Assembly: GCA_963575745.1 (NCBI GenBank)
Contig: CAUYUJ010000336.1
Coordinates: 716,080 to 780,079 of the forward strand
Direction: 5' to 3'
DNA from: Prorocentrum cordatum
Lineage: Eukaryota > Sar > Dinophyceae > Prorocentrales > Prorocentraceae
DNA: 64,000 bases
This document shows positions 1-10,336 of the stretch, one piece after another; the first letter of the stretch is position 1, and each line of letters opens with the position of its first letter. The notes beneath the pieces were generated by a model. It saw nothing but the letters and a program-made list of their open reading frames with translations, was not told the DNA's origin and made no database searches. The position numbers and the translations under genes were made by a program.

Positions 1-1204
1 CTCGGATCTTGGGCCAGCGCTTCTTGGCTGTCTTGAGGCGCGCGTGCCGCACAGGGGCTGAGTGGTTCTCGGCAGTGACGCTGGTGCCGTTGTCGATGCC
101 AAGCCATCTTTCGGAAGTGCTGGGCGGCACCCCGAGGACAGCCATGGCCTGCTGGAGGCCTGCTGAGGGACTGGCCGTCTGCAAGAACGAGCACTTGCCC
201 TTGGCCCCATCACGAGCCCTCGCCACCTCCAAGCCCAAGAAGGACTCCATCATCCAGGACAGCAGCCGCGTGGCTCGCGGCAGAATCTGCAGGACCCACA
301 CCTCGGTAGACATGACTCGCAGGACGATGTCGTTCACGTACAGGTAGATCGTAACTCGGAACACCTGCAGCAGGTCGTCCAGGCACATGGTGAGGTAGAA
401 ACGCAGGAAGGTGGGCGCGAAACGGCTTCCTGCTGGCAGCGCAGTGGAAGACAGAACCTCCACCGAGCAAGCTTCGCCAAAACGAATGACACGGCCGAAG
501 GCGAAGCTCTCCATGGCGAGGGCCACCACTTCCAGAGGGCCGTCCCACCAGGCCGCTAGCCACCACATGCGCACGTGAGAGACCCTCTCGTAGCACTTAG
601 CCAAGTCGGCCAGCATAGTGGCGGCACGGATGCCCGTGCCAAGGACCAGCTCGTCGTCCAGGAGCGCCTTCCACAGTGCCCGCTCTGACGATTGCCCAGC
701 TGCCGTGTAGTCGTAGCCCCTGGGGTGTGCTGCCAACCACCGTCGTATGGAGGGGAGCTGCCAGGCCTCCCAGATTCTGCATGGGCCAGGCAACAAGATG
801 ATGGGTCGTCCACCGCCGTCGAGCTTTTCAATGATGAAGACGAGCAGGAGGTGCACCTGCGACGGCCATCTTCCCAGCTGTTGGCACCAGGCCAACAACG
901 CGGCCAGCACCGAGAGAGTGCCATCTGTGAGGTGGGCCCAGAGCTTGGGCTGCCAGCCGTCGACGCCGATCCACGTCTTGGCCTGGAAACGCTGCGCCAA
1001 GCTCCTCAGCTGGTGAGTGCTGGGCGGGTCGTCCGCCACAGGTTGCAAACCTCGCCATGGCTTGGGGAAGCCTGAGCCCGTGGCCCAGACCTTGGTCCAG
1101 TCGCGCAGCTCCTGGTCCGTGGCGTCCTGAGGCGCCGCTGGCAGCTGCTGCTTGGAAATGCTGCCCCTGGGAGCCTGCCAGGCCTGGCGCCATTTGGTGA
1201 CTGA
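1..1204 (-). pseudogene. Reverse transcriptase domain of unit 1 (partial, mutated)
   Basis: Polymerase part of ORF2, which copies element RNA into DNA at the target nick. The frame is open from about 1,204 to the window edge. RT blocks seen in order: LDGGGRPI followed by LLPGPCRIW near 770-826; ADLAKCYERVSH near 572-608, whose Asp is the first catalytic residue; and the YxDD box at 329-340, which here reads YVND (AAC at 332-334 replaces the first Asp). Loss of that Asp should abolish activity. The upstream linker WIGVDGWQPKLWAHL is also recognisable. This frame is offset from the ORF in front of it; a one-base shift in a G run near 1,205-1,209 would join them. The 3' end and any C-terminal zinc or RNase H part lie outside the window. 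Confidence 0.85.
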
Positions 1205-2640
1205 GCCCCTGCGAACCAGGGAAATCGTCCTCCAATCGCTGCTTGAAGGAATTGCGCCGCTCCGCGCCGATCTGCCACTCCAGGTAGGAGGCATGGTGAC
1301 TGCACCGCAGATGCCAAGCCGAGAGCTCCTGCACATCCTCGTGCTGCCTCTCGCGGGAGGCGAAGACCTCGAAGAAGCCCTGCAGCTCCTCGATGCCCTC
1401 CAGCAACACGTAGTGCCGCAGACGGTCGCGCAACTTGCGAATGGAGGCGTGCTGCTGCTGATGTAGCGTGGTGCGGGCGCGGTCGGATGCGGATGCGGAG
1501 AAGAGGAGCTTCATCTCAATGATGCCCAGCCAGGCCAGCTCGTTCGCAAACCACCTCCAGCGCTTGGCGTCTCCGTAGGATGCCACAGCCTCCGTGTGTG
1601 TGGGGAACAACGGGCACTGCTTGAAACGAGGCGGCTCACCTCGGCCACGACACTGCGCAGCCTCCCCGCTGTTGGGGTCGAACCCCACGCGCTGGATGAG
1701 CTCCTCCTCCGCAGCGTGGCAGAAGGCCGCCCACGTAGCGTCGAGCAGCTCTTGGGTGGGCTGCGCCTCGGGGTCGAAGCCCTCGGGCAAGGCAGGGCAC
1801 GACAGGTCGAAGTGGCGAGGCTTGGCTTCAGGAATCGGAAACTTGTTGGGCCGAACGAGCTTCGTGAAAGTGAAGGCTGACCACGGCTTCTGAAACTCGA
1901 CCCACGTGGCTCTGTGAGGGTGATAAACCGCCTCCGCATCAATGTGTGCTGATGAAATGTTGGCCGCGGAACTGGCGTGCATCCAGAAGTAGTCGATCAC
2001 GCGCTCGCCGTGCGGTGAACGGTTCGCGCCGCCTTCACCTTGCCACGCCACGACGCGACCTCGAAGCTGGTTGTTCCACGGCGGGCGCTCCAGATCCTAA
2101 GGGAGGTTCCCCCAGTCCGCGACGACGATCCACGGTAGCTGGAGCTGGACCGCCCATGCCGTGATAATGGATAAGATCGCAGCGTTGCCCACTGACGACA
2201 ACTTCTGACCAGTAAAGCAGTATGCGCAGAACACCAGGAACGTGCCAATGCGTTTAGCTTCGATCGTGGCCATCAGAAGCCTGCCCGCACATCCTGGGGG
2301 AGAGATGTCCCAGTTCCGCTGCTCGGGCGCGAGAGTGGCGCCAACGCGTGCAGGTACAGCGAGCAGGACGCCCGCCGAGGCGCCCCCGTTCGGTCCGTCG
2401 GTGGCTGCAACTGGCAGGGCCCTCCATCCCAGCGGGAGCAAGGCCCGCGCGCTCTCCTCGGCCCACAAATGTCGCTTGCCGTGTCCTGGAAAGCAATGAT
2501 CGGAATCTTGCCCTCGGTGAGCTGCGTGCGCAGCGCCGTGGAGGCACGCCACGACGTTGCCCCAACTGAGGCTGGCGTTGACGCTGTGGAAGGTGAAGCG
2601 CCTGTTGCTGCGCCGCCGTCGGGAACCTCTCCGTGCCCCT
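1205..2640 (-). pseudogene. AP-type endonuclease and linker of unit 1 ORF2
   Basis: N-terminal target-nicking endonuclease (exonuclease-endonuclease-phosphatase fold) of ORF2. Seen in order: SWGNVVACLHG near 2,570; IIAFQDT near 2,500 in a shifted frame (the family has QET; Glu is replaced by Asp); a return to the first frame at WAEESARALLPLGW; LPWIVVADW near 2,115-2,140, where families usually have GDFN; then VIDYFWMHA near 1,980 and a following HPH. An in-frame TAG at 2,097-2,099 lies straight after the ADW motif, and the same frame resumes as DLERPPWNNQ and stays open to 828. Two compensating frameshifts, a nonsense codon and the shift near 1,205 show decay. The linker (about 1,210-1,850) carries no recognised fold. 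Confidence 0.8.
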
Positions 2641-3045
2641 GCTGCTGGTGGTCGGTATGGCCTGCCACCGCTGTCCGACTGGGCTTCGTCGCTGCGGGCC
2701 GTCTGGTTCCCCGCGCTCTCGCCGCCACTGGCCTGGCGATCGCCGCTGGGCTGGTGAGTGTAGCCGACGAAGCTACTGGCCGCGTGAGCACCTCCTGGCT
2801 CACCAGCTTCCAGCGCCGAGCTCGAGGGAGTCCCCGCGCGGGCCGAGGGGCCCCGGGCCTCATCAGAGGCAGCCCAAGACGCAAGGCCCGAGCGGAGGCG
2901 TGAGGGAGAAGGTCCCTCGCCAGGCGGAACTCCCGCACTGGCACCCAGCGCCTCGCCAGGGCCCCTTTCGGCCTCCTGAGGTCTACGCACCTGCCCAAGA
3001 GGCCCAGAGGGAGACGCTTCGCTGGCATTTGGCCTGCATCTGATA

Positions 3046-4320
3046 TTAGACTGACCAGTGCGATTGCCAGTAACTGCAGAGCCGCCAGAAATCCCACCAA
3101 CTGCAATACGCCCAGCAACATCCAAGCGACCTCCTCCAGGTTGCTGGGCCAGAGAGACCGCCATCTGAAGTAAGCTGCGACGCGCTGCCTGAGAAACCAC
3201 CATCTGGGGGATGAGCACCTCCAAACGAACCCCTGCCAGAGAGAGCTGCTGAAATACGCTGGGCCCCAGTGCGATAAAAACCACCAGCGGAAAAAAGATT
3301 GGCATCCCCAGGGTGAACACCGCAAACACGTCCAGCAGGGTCGTGAATGGGATCGGGATCCTGGGCATCCAGCATCGCGGACTGACGATGGGGACCTCCA
3401 GGCTGAGTGCCAGAGACGATGACTGAGGTATGCTGAAGACCAACGCCCGACACGCCACCATCCTTTGAAGCACGCCGACCATGGACAGACAGCGGGGCCT
3501 CGCCAGGGCCGTCGGAGAAACCATCATCTGAAAAACGTTGGACGTCTTCAGGTGGAGCTGCTGCCTGAGCTGGTAGCCCACCATCGCCTTGGAACAGCGG
3601 GCCCTTGGCGGCCTGGAGGGCCTGAACGGTAAGGAGCCTCCAACATTGTAGGGCGTCGTCAAAGACCATGGTGAGGTTGGCCTGCGTCGGCGTAGCCGGT
3701 TGCGTTTGGCGGTCGAACCACCTCTCCGCCGCGGACTGAGTGCGGTCTTGCTTGGCCACCTCCCCCTCGTAGGCGGCCTCCTCGGCTGCCTGCAGGTTAT
3801 CCAACCTCTGCCGTAGAAGTCGCCTGGCGTCGATGCCCCGCGGATGATTCCAAGCGTCGTCACACAACTCCCGAGCGAGCCGCATCCTCTCTGCGACGCG
3901 CGAGCCGCTGCCTGGGGCTGCCGCCAGGTCGCCCAGCATGGCGGTGCACTCCAGGGAGCCCAGCTGGTGGAAGATGTAGGGGGCGCAGTACGAGTTCCAA
4001 TGGCGGCGGTCCTGGGGCGAGGCTCCCAGTCGCGGTGCAGGGCACCGCCGCCTCGCTATGCGCCGCATGCGCGTGGCCAGGATGCCCCTCTCGCGCCTGC
4101 CCAAGCGGACCAGCCGTGGCGCTCTGGGTCTGGCCCCTGGCTCACCTCCTGGCCACCGCGGGGAGGGCTCACGCGGTGACGTCTGCTGGGGCGGGGGTGG
4201 CTTGGGCCAGCTCACGCCTGAGCTGCTCCAGCTTGGCTGTGCCATCGGGGCCGCGGAGGCTGGGGGGCCCAGCAAGGCCAGCACCAGCAGCAGCAGCGCC
4301 GCCCCCAGGAGGCTGCCCAT
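3046..4320 (-). CDS. Second open frame of unit 1, between ORF1 and the endonuclease
   Basis: A 424-residue frame that overlaps the end of ORF1 by about 150 bases. The first ~60 residues, antisense to low-complexity DNA, may be a shadow. From about 4,100 down it looks coding (acidic and amphipathic stretches such as CDDAWNHPRGIDARRLL and MVFDDALQCWRLLTVQALQ). The last part is Gly/Ser-rich with a degenerate GG-containing repeat, possibly noise after a frameshift. It probably represents the region joining ORF1 to the endonuclease, either as the C-terminal part of ORF1 reached by frameshift or the N-terminal part of ORF2. No known domain was recognised. The reading switches to another frame at about 3,050 before the endonuclease begins. 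Confidence 0.5.
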   Translation of the reverse strand: MGSLLGAALLLLVLALLGPPASAAPMAQPSWSSSGVSWPKPPPPQQTSPREPSPRWPGGEPGARPRAPRLVRLGRRERGILATRMRRIARRRCPAPRLGASPQDRRHWNSYCAPYIFHQLGSLECTAMLGDLAAAPGSGSRVAERMRLARELCDDAWNHPRGIDARRLLRQRLDNLQAAEEAAYEGEVAKQDRTQSAAERWFDRQTQPATPTQANLTMVFDDALQCWRLLTVQALQAAKGPLFQGDGGLPAQAAAPPEDVQRFSDDGFSDGPGEAPLSVHGRRASKDGGVSGVGLQHTSVIVSGTQPGGPHRQSAMLDAQDPDPIHDPAGRVCGVHPGDANLFSAGGFYRTGAQRISAALSGRGSFGGAHPPDGGFSGSASQLTSDGGLSGPATWRRSLGCCWAYCSWWDFWRLCSYWQSHWSV

Positions 4321-5446
4321 GGGCTGCAGCCTGGCTGGGGGCGGCGGCGGCGGCCGCGGCTGCAGGCGGCTCGCCTTCGCCTGCGGCCGCCGCCTGGCCA
4401 GCTGCTGGTTCTGTGGCGGCTGCCCCTAGGGCTGCAGCTTCGGTGCGGGGTCGCTTGCGCCTGGCGAGGAGCAGCTGGTGCTTGGCGTCGATCTCGCTGC
4501 GCCTCTGCTCCAGCTGCGCCTTGGCGTCCCCGAAGGTGGTGCGGGCGTGCTGCTTGACCTGGTCGACGAAGCTCTGCAAAGACCTGCTGAACTCCTCGCG
4601 CTCGGCGTCTGTGATGTCCAGGTCGGGATCGTCGAGCTTGAAGGCGCCACCTGCTTCGACCTGGAAGTCCTCCGCCAAGAGCGCCGTGACGTTGAGACCG
4701 ACGACTGGCTTGGGCTCACCACCTGGCTGCTGCTGCTCCGCCTGCGCCTGCGCCTGGATCCCTCTGGGCGCGGCGGCCTTGTAGGCGTCCTCCACTTCCA
4801 GGTTGCGCGCCAGGACTGCCTCCCCCGCACGCAGCTCCTCTTCGCGGCAAGCCTGAAGCCACTGCTCGGCGTCGCGGACATGCTGGCCCTTGGCCGAGAA
4901 GGTAGCCTGAGCCCTCCGCTGCTTGGCCTGCGCGCGGTTGAGGGCCACGTCTGGCAGCGCCGTGGCCACAGCGGGCGGTGGTGCGACGGCCAACTTGATG
5001 GCCTCCAGCTGCTGGCGCTGCCCTGGGTGCCGCGCCGCCAGCGCCGCGAGGCACTCGGCGTCGGAGGGTGGGCTGGCCGCGGGCAGCGTGTCCACGCGCC
5101 AGTCGTCGTCGTGCGCCACCCACGGCTTCCGCACGAAGGACCAAGCAGCAGCCCGTGGCCGTGCAGCCTCGTCCACGACGGCAGGCTTGAGCGGCTTCTT
5201 GCAGTTGTAGCACTCGACCCTGGCCCTGAAGTTCCACTTGTACGAGCAGTGCGCACGGCGGACGTAGTCCACGGGGTCTGAGCCGCTCGCGTTGGTCTTG
5301 CCTGCCTTGCCAACTCCCTTGCCCTTGGCCCTGCCGCCGCCCTTGGCTCGCGGTTCCGACTTGGCCCTCGCAGCTGCCCCGCGGCCGCCCGCTGGCGCAT
5401 CGCGAGCGCCCGCTGGTGCAGCCCCAGGGGGCATGGGAAGCCACAC
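4169..5446 (-). CDS. ORF1 protein of LINE unit 1
   Basis: Intact 425-residue frame, probably the RNA-binding ORF1 protein that packages the element transcript. It starts with ATG about 150 bases after the spliced-leader relic. Residues 28-50 are strongly basic (Arg/Lys/Gly). Cys67, Cys79 and Cys82 (CSYK...ECYNCKK) form a possible metal-binding knuckle. Residues about 285-335 are a charged helical stretch with coiled-coil character, and 345-400 are an Ala/Pro-rich low-complexity tail. It is the best preserved part of the element. No RRM or transposase motif is seen. The function is inferred from position and composition; the coding call itself is firm. Confidence 0.7.
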   Translation of the reverse strand: MWLPMPPGAAPAGARDAPAGGRGAAARAKSEPRAKGGGRAKGKGVGKAGKTNASGSDPVDYVRRAHCSYKWNFRARVECYNCKKPLKPAVVDEAARPRAAAWSFVRKPWVAHDDDWRVDTLPAASPPSDAECLAALAARHPGQRQQLEAIKLAVAPPPAVATALPDVALNRAQAKQRRAQATFSAKGQHVRDAEQWLQACREEELRAGEAVLARNLEVEDAYKAAAPRGIQAQAQAEQQQPGGEPKPVVGLNVTALLAEDFQVEAGGAFKLDDPDLDITDAEREEFSRSLQSFVDQVKQHARTTFGDAKAQLEQRRSEIDAKHQLLLARRKRPRTEAAALGAAATEPAAGQAAAAGEGEPPAAAAAAAAPSQAAAHGQPPGGGAAAAGAGLAGPPSLRGPDGTAKLEQLRRELAQATPAPADVTA

Positions 5447-5594
5447 AAGAGAGGAATGGCAATCACGTTGTCTGCAGTAAACGAGTTTACTGGAAGAGAG
5501 AAACTTGTATGTTGTGCCGCGCCAGGGGCACGGGATCGCTGGCGGGGGCGCACCTCCCCCGTGCCACGCTCAAACCTGAGCCGATTGCTCCGGA

Positions 5595-5630
5595 CTTGAG
5601 CCAAAATGGCTTGAGCCAACATGGCTACGG
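5595..5630 (-). other. Tandem spliced-leader relics at 5' end of unit 1
   Basis: Reading the minus strand, 5,630-5,610 matches the DinoSL from CCGTAGCC to CTCAAG with one mismatch (a G inside the T run). It is followed at 5,609-5,595 by a second, 5'-truncated copy (CCATTTTGGCTCAAG). No GT follows, so this is retroposed leader sequence and not an SL RNA gene. A (CA)n tract abuts it directly upstream. Confidence 0.9.
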
Positions 5631-5641
5631 GTGTGTGTGTG

Positions 5642-5674
<33 letters not shown>

Positions 5675-5928
5675 GTGTGTGTGTGTGTAAGGGCGTGGTG
5701 CCCCCTGGCGCTTCGCGAGGGCGGAGTAGTTGGAGTGGAGGGAGGGCCGGCCCCGAAATTGGGCGGCACCTCCCCCCTCTGGAGCGCCTGCAGGACGGGC
5801 TGGGGGCCGTGTGGGGGGCGGAGGTGAGTGGAACCGCGGGGGAGGGGGCGCTGTGACTGCGGGGGATGGGTGCGTGAGTGCTTGGTCGTCAGCGCGTGGG
5901 TGTTAGTGGCTGTGTGCATGTGTGCGTG

Positions 5929-5966
<38 letters not shown>

Positions 5967-6222
5967 GTGTGTGCATGTGTGTGCGTGTGCGTGCGTATGT
6001 ACGTGTGTGCGTGTGCGTGTGTGTGTGTGTGTGCGTGCGTGTTTGCACGTGCGCGGCGCATGTGTGTGTGTGTGTGTGCGTGTGTGCGCGTGTGCGTGTG
6101 GTGTGCGCGTGCGCGCGCGCGCGTATGTGTGTGTGTGTGTGTCTGTGTGTGTATGTGTATGTGTGTGCGTGTGCGTGTGCGTGTGTGTGTGTGTGTGTGC
6201 CTGCCTCTCTGTTTGTCTGTCT
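5631..6222. repeat. (GT)n microsatellite, interrupted
   Basis: Two GT/GTGC-rich tracts, 5,631-5,690 and 5,905-6,222, with a ~210-bp GC-rich interval between them. The long Cys/Val and His/Thr frames across this region are products of the repeat and not genes. The tract borders the 5' end of LINE unit 1. Confidence 0.95.
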
Positions 6223-6259
6223 GTTTGCCTGTCTGCGTCCGTGAGTCCAGCACAGAAAG

Positions 6260-7560
6260 CGCTGGCTTGGGGGTGCTAGCAGCAGTGGCCCCGTCACTAG
6301 CACGGACCCCTGGTGCCGCACTTGAGCGAACAGCCGCATGCAGCGCTGCATGGGGGGTGGGGGAGTTGAAGTACACCAAGTACGCCTCGTGGGTGCTCGG
6401 CTGTCCGTCAATTGCGCTGCTTCTTCGCAGCACTGGCCGTGCTCTGCTCCCGCAGCTTCTCCCTGGCCTCCTTGGCGACCGACCAGGCTGCAGCGCGTGC
6501 TGCTTCTCTGCCGCTGCTGCTGTTGCCTTCTTTACCTCTTGCATGTGTTGGTTTTCCTTGGCGACCTTGTCGAAACTGCCTTCGCCGATCAACGTGCCAT
6601 CGGCATCCTCTCCGCGCGCAACTGGAAGACAAAGAACAGCAACACCGTTGCGAGTAGAAGCCGCTTGGACATCAAGCGCGCCCAGGAGGGCCTTGAGGTG
6701 ACTGCCGGCCTGCTCTGTCTCGTCTGGTTGTGGAGCCATGCTTCGAACACCTCGGATGCACTGAAGAACTGGTGCTCCTCCATCTCGAGGAGACGCCCTG
6801 CACCTGCAACCACTGACCCGGCGAAACCTTCCTTGGCCGCCTGCTCCAACACATCAACATCTTCTTGGCCTCATCCACATCCGATTACTCGGTCACTAAC
6901 TTGGACCCAAGCTCGGTCGGCACCTCCCAGGCCCTGGCCAAGCGCCAAGCGTGTAGTGATGGAGTGCTGCTGGATGTGGAGGGGATTGGCTTCCTGAGCC
7001 TGCCTTTGCATCTTCTCCACCTTTTCCTGCGCCAAATGCTTATCTTCCTGGTGGCTCGCGAACCTGGCAGCCTCCTGTCATGGGCAAGCCTTTCCTTGAT
7101 CTCCTTCACGCTCACGCCGTCATCTTTGGCACCAGAAGACAAGAAGGCCCACGGTGGAGTAGGGCAGTAACCGCCCTTCTCCAAACCCACGAGGCTCTCG
7201 AGGATCGTGTGCAGCGCGGGGCCAGCTTTCTGGAGCACCCGACTGCCATGAACCCTTGGGCCCCGACTTTTTTCTCAACACCTGTCGCCACCGTTTTCTC
7301 ATGTGCGGCCTTGGCCGCCTTCTACACTGGTGGCGGGGCATGTGCTCCGTAAGCTCAGGTCCGACTTGCCCAGCTGCCCGACCGATTGAATCGTGTGCGT
7401 TGCCAGATCAGCTACTTGAGAACACGAAGAACTCATGGAACCCTCCCGGATGCACCACTCGCACATGGCAAGGGGAGATGCTCCGACAGAGGCTCACAAT
7501 CTTGTTTGACAGGCCTGTCCTGTCAGAAAGCGCGGGGCCTGAGCCTGCCTCTTGGCTGCG
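6260..7560 (-). pseudogene. Decayed coding remnant, helical protein, unknown
   Basis: Minus-strand segments in shifting frames have coding character: MSSSCSQVADLATHTIQ near 7,430; VLQKAGPALHTILESL near 7,230; EIKERLAHDRR near 7,100; a Gln/Glu/Lys helix EDKHLAQEKVEKMQRQAQE near 7,030-6,970; LEQAAKEGFAGSV and FFSASEVFEAWLH near 6,850-6,750; and ADGTLIGEGSFDKVAKENQH near 6,600. At least three frameshifts separate them. The coiled-coil style and the lack of introns suggest a retroelement ORF1 or a processed pseudogene. I do not recognise the family. It lies on the same strand as unit 1, just beyond its 5' microsatellite. Confidence 0.4.
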
Positions 7561-7611
7561 CACAAGCTGAAGTCCCCAGGGCTTTGAGGTGTCAATCTGA
7601 GCTAAGAAGGC

Positions 7612-7735
7612 TACAGACCCTTACCTGTTCCCTGTTCCCTCCTCCCTCCCTCCCTCCCTCCTCCCTCCTTCTCCCTCCTCCCTCCCTCTCTCCCTCCCTC
7701 CTCCCCTCCCTCCCTCCGGGCCGCGGCGCGCTGTG
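7612..7735. repeat. CCTCC pyrimidine tract
   Basis: Degenerate (CCTCC)n on the plus strand. It would be purine-rich on the strand that carries the coding evidence. No gene. Confidence 0.9.
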
Positions 7736-7825
7736 GACTTCTTTCCGCCGCCGCGTCCCCGGGTGGCGGTCTTGCGCCCGCGCCACTGCTGGCGGGGCGC
7801 GGGCGCTTCCTGGGGGAATGCTGCC
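7736..7825 (-). CDS. Candidate exon, Arg/Gly-rich tail, weak
   Basis: On the minus strand a pyrimidine-containing stretch ends in CCCCCAG near 7,815. The next bases read EAPAPRQQWRGRKTA and then an Arg/Gly/Lys-rich tail. The acceptor looks good, but no clear donor or stop was found before the CCTCC tract. It could be an RG-rich C-terminal exon or chance. No family assigned. Confidence 0.2.
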
Positions 7826-7857
7826 GGAGGCAGCGGTGCACGGATCTTCTGCTACTT

Positions 7858-8235
7858 CTCGTCCTCCTCGCCGTCCTTCGGTACTTTTTTCCTGATCCTT
7901 CTCCTTTTTTTCCTCCTCCTTCTACTCCTCCTTCTTGTGCTCGTAAGTTTGCTGGTCCTCGTCGTCGTCGTCGTCGTCCTCCTCCTCCTCCTCCTCCTCG
8001 CGCTGCACAACTGCGCAGCAGCGCGCAGGAGGATGAGACGTGGAGAATGGGCATCGAGGAGAGGAGGAGGAGGAGGAGGCGGAAAAGGGGGGATCGACGG
8101 CCCAGACTTATAAAGGAGGAGGAGGAGGAGGAATTCGCTGGAATCCACGGGGTGGTAGAGGAGGAGGAGGAGGAATAGGAAGAGGAGGAGGAGGAGGAGG
8201 AGGAGGAGGAGGAGGAGGAGGACGAGGAGGGAATT
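7858..8235. repeat. CTC/GTC tract followed by GAG tract
   Basis: 7,858-8,000 is CTC/GTC-rich on the plus strand and 8,050-8,235 is GAG-rich, so the block is a rough inverted purine/pyrimidine pair with a short unique centre. Long Ser- and Gly/Glu-rich frames here are artefacts of the repeat. Confidence 0.9.
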
Positions 8236-8863
8236 TTTTGGGTGCTGTTGGCCCACTTTGGACCTCTCAGTTGGTGGCGTCGCGAGGGGGAAGTATAGTA
8301 CCCCCCCTGTCCCTGGGCAGTGTCCAACGGTGCTCCCACCTCCCTCATGTCTGATCTGATTTATCACGCAAAGGCTTGTTATTTCAAATGTATGTTTTCT
8401 CCTCGAGCGTCTTTGACTCTTCGAGATCGGTGTTCACGCTGAAACGTCGGCCATTTCAGGATTATTGCCCTGCTCTATCCGTCCAGAATTGGAGTTCTGG
8501 ATCCGGTTGCTTCCTGGTTCCGGTTTCTTCCTCGTCGTGACCGTGCCCCTTTCTTTTCCCTTCTCCGCCTTCCCCTGGCCATTCTGCTCCTCTTACGACT
8601 CCTGCTGTTGCTGCTCCTCCTCCTCCTCCTCCTCCTCCTCCTCCTTCCTTCCTTCCTTCCTTCTGTCCTTTTTTACGTACCTCCTCCTCTTCCTCCACTG
8701 TACAGGCCCTCCCCACCGATTGCGCAGCAAACGATGGGGCAACTCCTGCACCTGCCACTTGGGGATCAAGGTCGTCTAGGACACCTCGGTCGGCATATAA
8801 AAGGATTCATCGCATCATGAAAGGTATAGGTGGAAAGGGAGAGGGTGTCACCTAACTGGCGTG
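8236..8863. other. No gene seen; short CTC tract
   Basis: AT-richer than its surroundings, with a CTC/CCTT tract at 8,615-8,665 and no convincing reading frame on either strand. Confidence 0.5.
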
Positions 8864-9060
8864 CCTCTCTCTCTCTCTCTCTCTCTCCCCTCTCTCTCCT
8901 TGTCTCCACATCCCCCTCCCTCCTCCCTCCTTCTCCCTCTTCCTCTCATCCTCCTCCTCCTCCTCCTCCTCACCCGTCCTCCCTCCTCCCACTCGTCCTC
9001 CCCCCATCCCCCGCACCTCTCCCTCCGCCTCCGCCCCTGCGCCTCCCCCCGCCCCCTACC
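8864..9060. repeat. CT/CCTC pyrimidine tract
   Basis: (CT)n at 8,864-8,887 grades into CCTCC- and CTC-rich DNA up to 9,060. On the minus strand this purine tract follows the candidate donor at 9,063. Confidence 0.9.
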
Positions 9061-9062
9061 TG

Positions 9063-9183
9063 CCACGCGCGCGCGGCGGGGGTCCTGCGCGCCGCGCACT
9101 GTTCGCACAGCGCCGCGGGCTCCAGCAGCCTCTCAACGAGCCTTACCCTGATGCAGGGGCGGCAGTCCGAAACGATGTCGTAC
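9063..9183 (-). CDS. Candidate internal exon with Cys pairs
   Basis: On the minus strand a pyrimidine-rich stretch ends CACCCCGAG at 9,184, and the island from 9,183 reads YDIVSDCRPCIRVRLVERLL followed by EPAALCEQCAARRTPAARAW. It ends GGCAG at about 9,063 before GTAGGG, a good donor. An internal AGG/GTAAGG could be an alternative donor. Two Cys-x2-Cys pairs (CRPC, CEQC) could bind metal. No family recognised. The borders and codon character support an exon; the gene it belongs to is unknown. Confidence 0.4.
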
Positions 9184-9189
9184 CTCGGG

Positions 9190-10009
9190 GTGGAGGAAAG
9201 AATGAGGGAGGGGGTCACCGCGAACTGTGTTTAATAACCCATTCAATCATGGGTGAATAAGTACTCGTCGCGGGACCATTCGAGGGGCCATTCGAGGGTT
9301 GACGCCAATCAGCGATACGCGGCAAATAACTATTCCACCGCCGCCGCCGTCGCGGAGGAAACACATAATGGTAGGATGAGCAGGGGAAGGAGGAGAGGGA
9401 CAGGGCGAACTGGGGGACCCGCGGAACTTATTGCCTGCCAAGACCTCTGGGTGGGGACTGCAACCCTAAACGCCTCTAGCGATTATCGGTATCGGTATCG
9501 GACCGAATCCAAGCGGGTATCGGCTACCAGCCAGCCCAGGAGACCACGTCCACGTGGACCCGTGGCCCCGACAGCGGGCCTGTGGAGGCTTCGGTGGTGA
9601 TGGTTGGTCTCCTTTTCGACGGCTGAAGGGCTCCCGCCATGCGGCTCCGAGATCGCAGCCCCTCGCCGATGCACCGCCGATGCACCGGCGGTGCCAGTGT
9701 GGATTGCACCGCGTCGCTGGGCCCTCAGACTGGAATGATGTAACTAAGAGGTGATCGGCGGTTCTACGACGGGATCCTGAAGGATGGGACCAAAGGGCGA
9801 AGTGCTTCAGACGATGCAGATTCAACCTTCGACCCGACCCCCTCCTAGTAGGCCGATACCCCTCAATGCCCCATCTCTGCCGAGATGCTGCTCTCAAGCC
9901 GGAGGCCCCGGAATCCAAATTGCAAGGATTGCCGGGGGATGCCGGGACCTCCCGGGACCGCGAGGAACCCCTCCCCAGCTGCTCTCGGGGCGGCAGACGA
10001 GGAGGGGGC

Positions 10010-10011
<2 letters not shown>
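9190..10011. other. No gene seen; 3' flank of LINE array
   Basis: Unique-looking GC-rich DNA with a short ATCGGT repeat at 9,480-9,505 and clustered GCACCGGCGG-like repeats at 9,660-9,705. No supported reading frame. Confidence 0.5.
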
Positions 10012-10061
<50 letters not shown>

Positions 10062-10065
10062 GAGC
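10012..10065. repeat. (GAT)n microsatellite at 3' side of unit 2
   Basis: About 17 GAT units with one GGT interruption. Like the tracts at 15,851-15,965 and 21,018-21,084 it borders a LINE of the unit 2/3 family. Confidence 0.95.
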
Positions 10066-10336
10066 GGCCAACCTGCAAGTGGATGGACCGGCGGGCGTTA
10101 CGGCGGATGAAACCAGTGCAAGACTACGGGCACAAACGAAGTCGAACCAACTCATGCAATCGCAGGTTGGGCGCCAAGTGCGACATGCAACCTGAGGCCA
10201 GCCAGAGCCAGCCAGCGGGCAGGCAGGAGGGAAGGGGGGCAAAAAGGAAGGAGGCGATCGATCGATCGCAGCTGCTAGGCTAGCCACCCAAGAGACAGGC
10301 GGGCGGCCAGGAGAAGCAGCAGGCGGGGCAGCGCGC

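Larger units (their letters stand above)
1..5630 (-). mobile_element. LINE-like retrotransposon unit 1, 3' end outside window
   Basis: A non-LTR retrotransposon running from a spliced-leader relic at 5,630 down through the left window edge. Order on the minus strand: leader relics, ORF1 with a Cys motif, a second long frame, AP-type endonuclease, reverse transcriptase. No terminal repeats are seen. Coding similarity continues through several frame changes and one in-frame stop, so this copy is dead. It belongs to a different family from units 2 and 3: its RT uses a YVDD-type box and its ORF1 has a Cys motif instead of a coiled coil with an RRM-like fold. The 5' flank is a long (CA)n tract on the element strand. 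Confidence 0.85.

Noticed and set aside
4426-6411. 661-residue minus frame with long His/Thr runs
   Set aside because: It translates the (CA)n tract and the antisense of ORF1 in another frame; no start or domain supports it.
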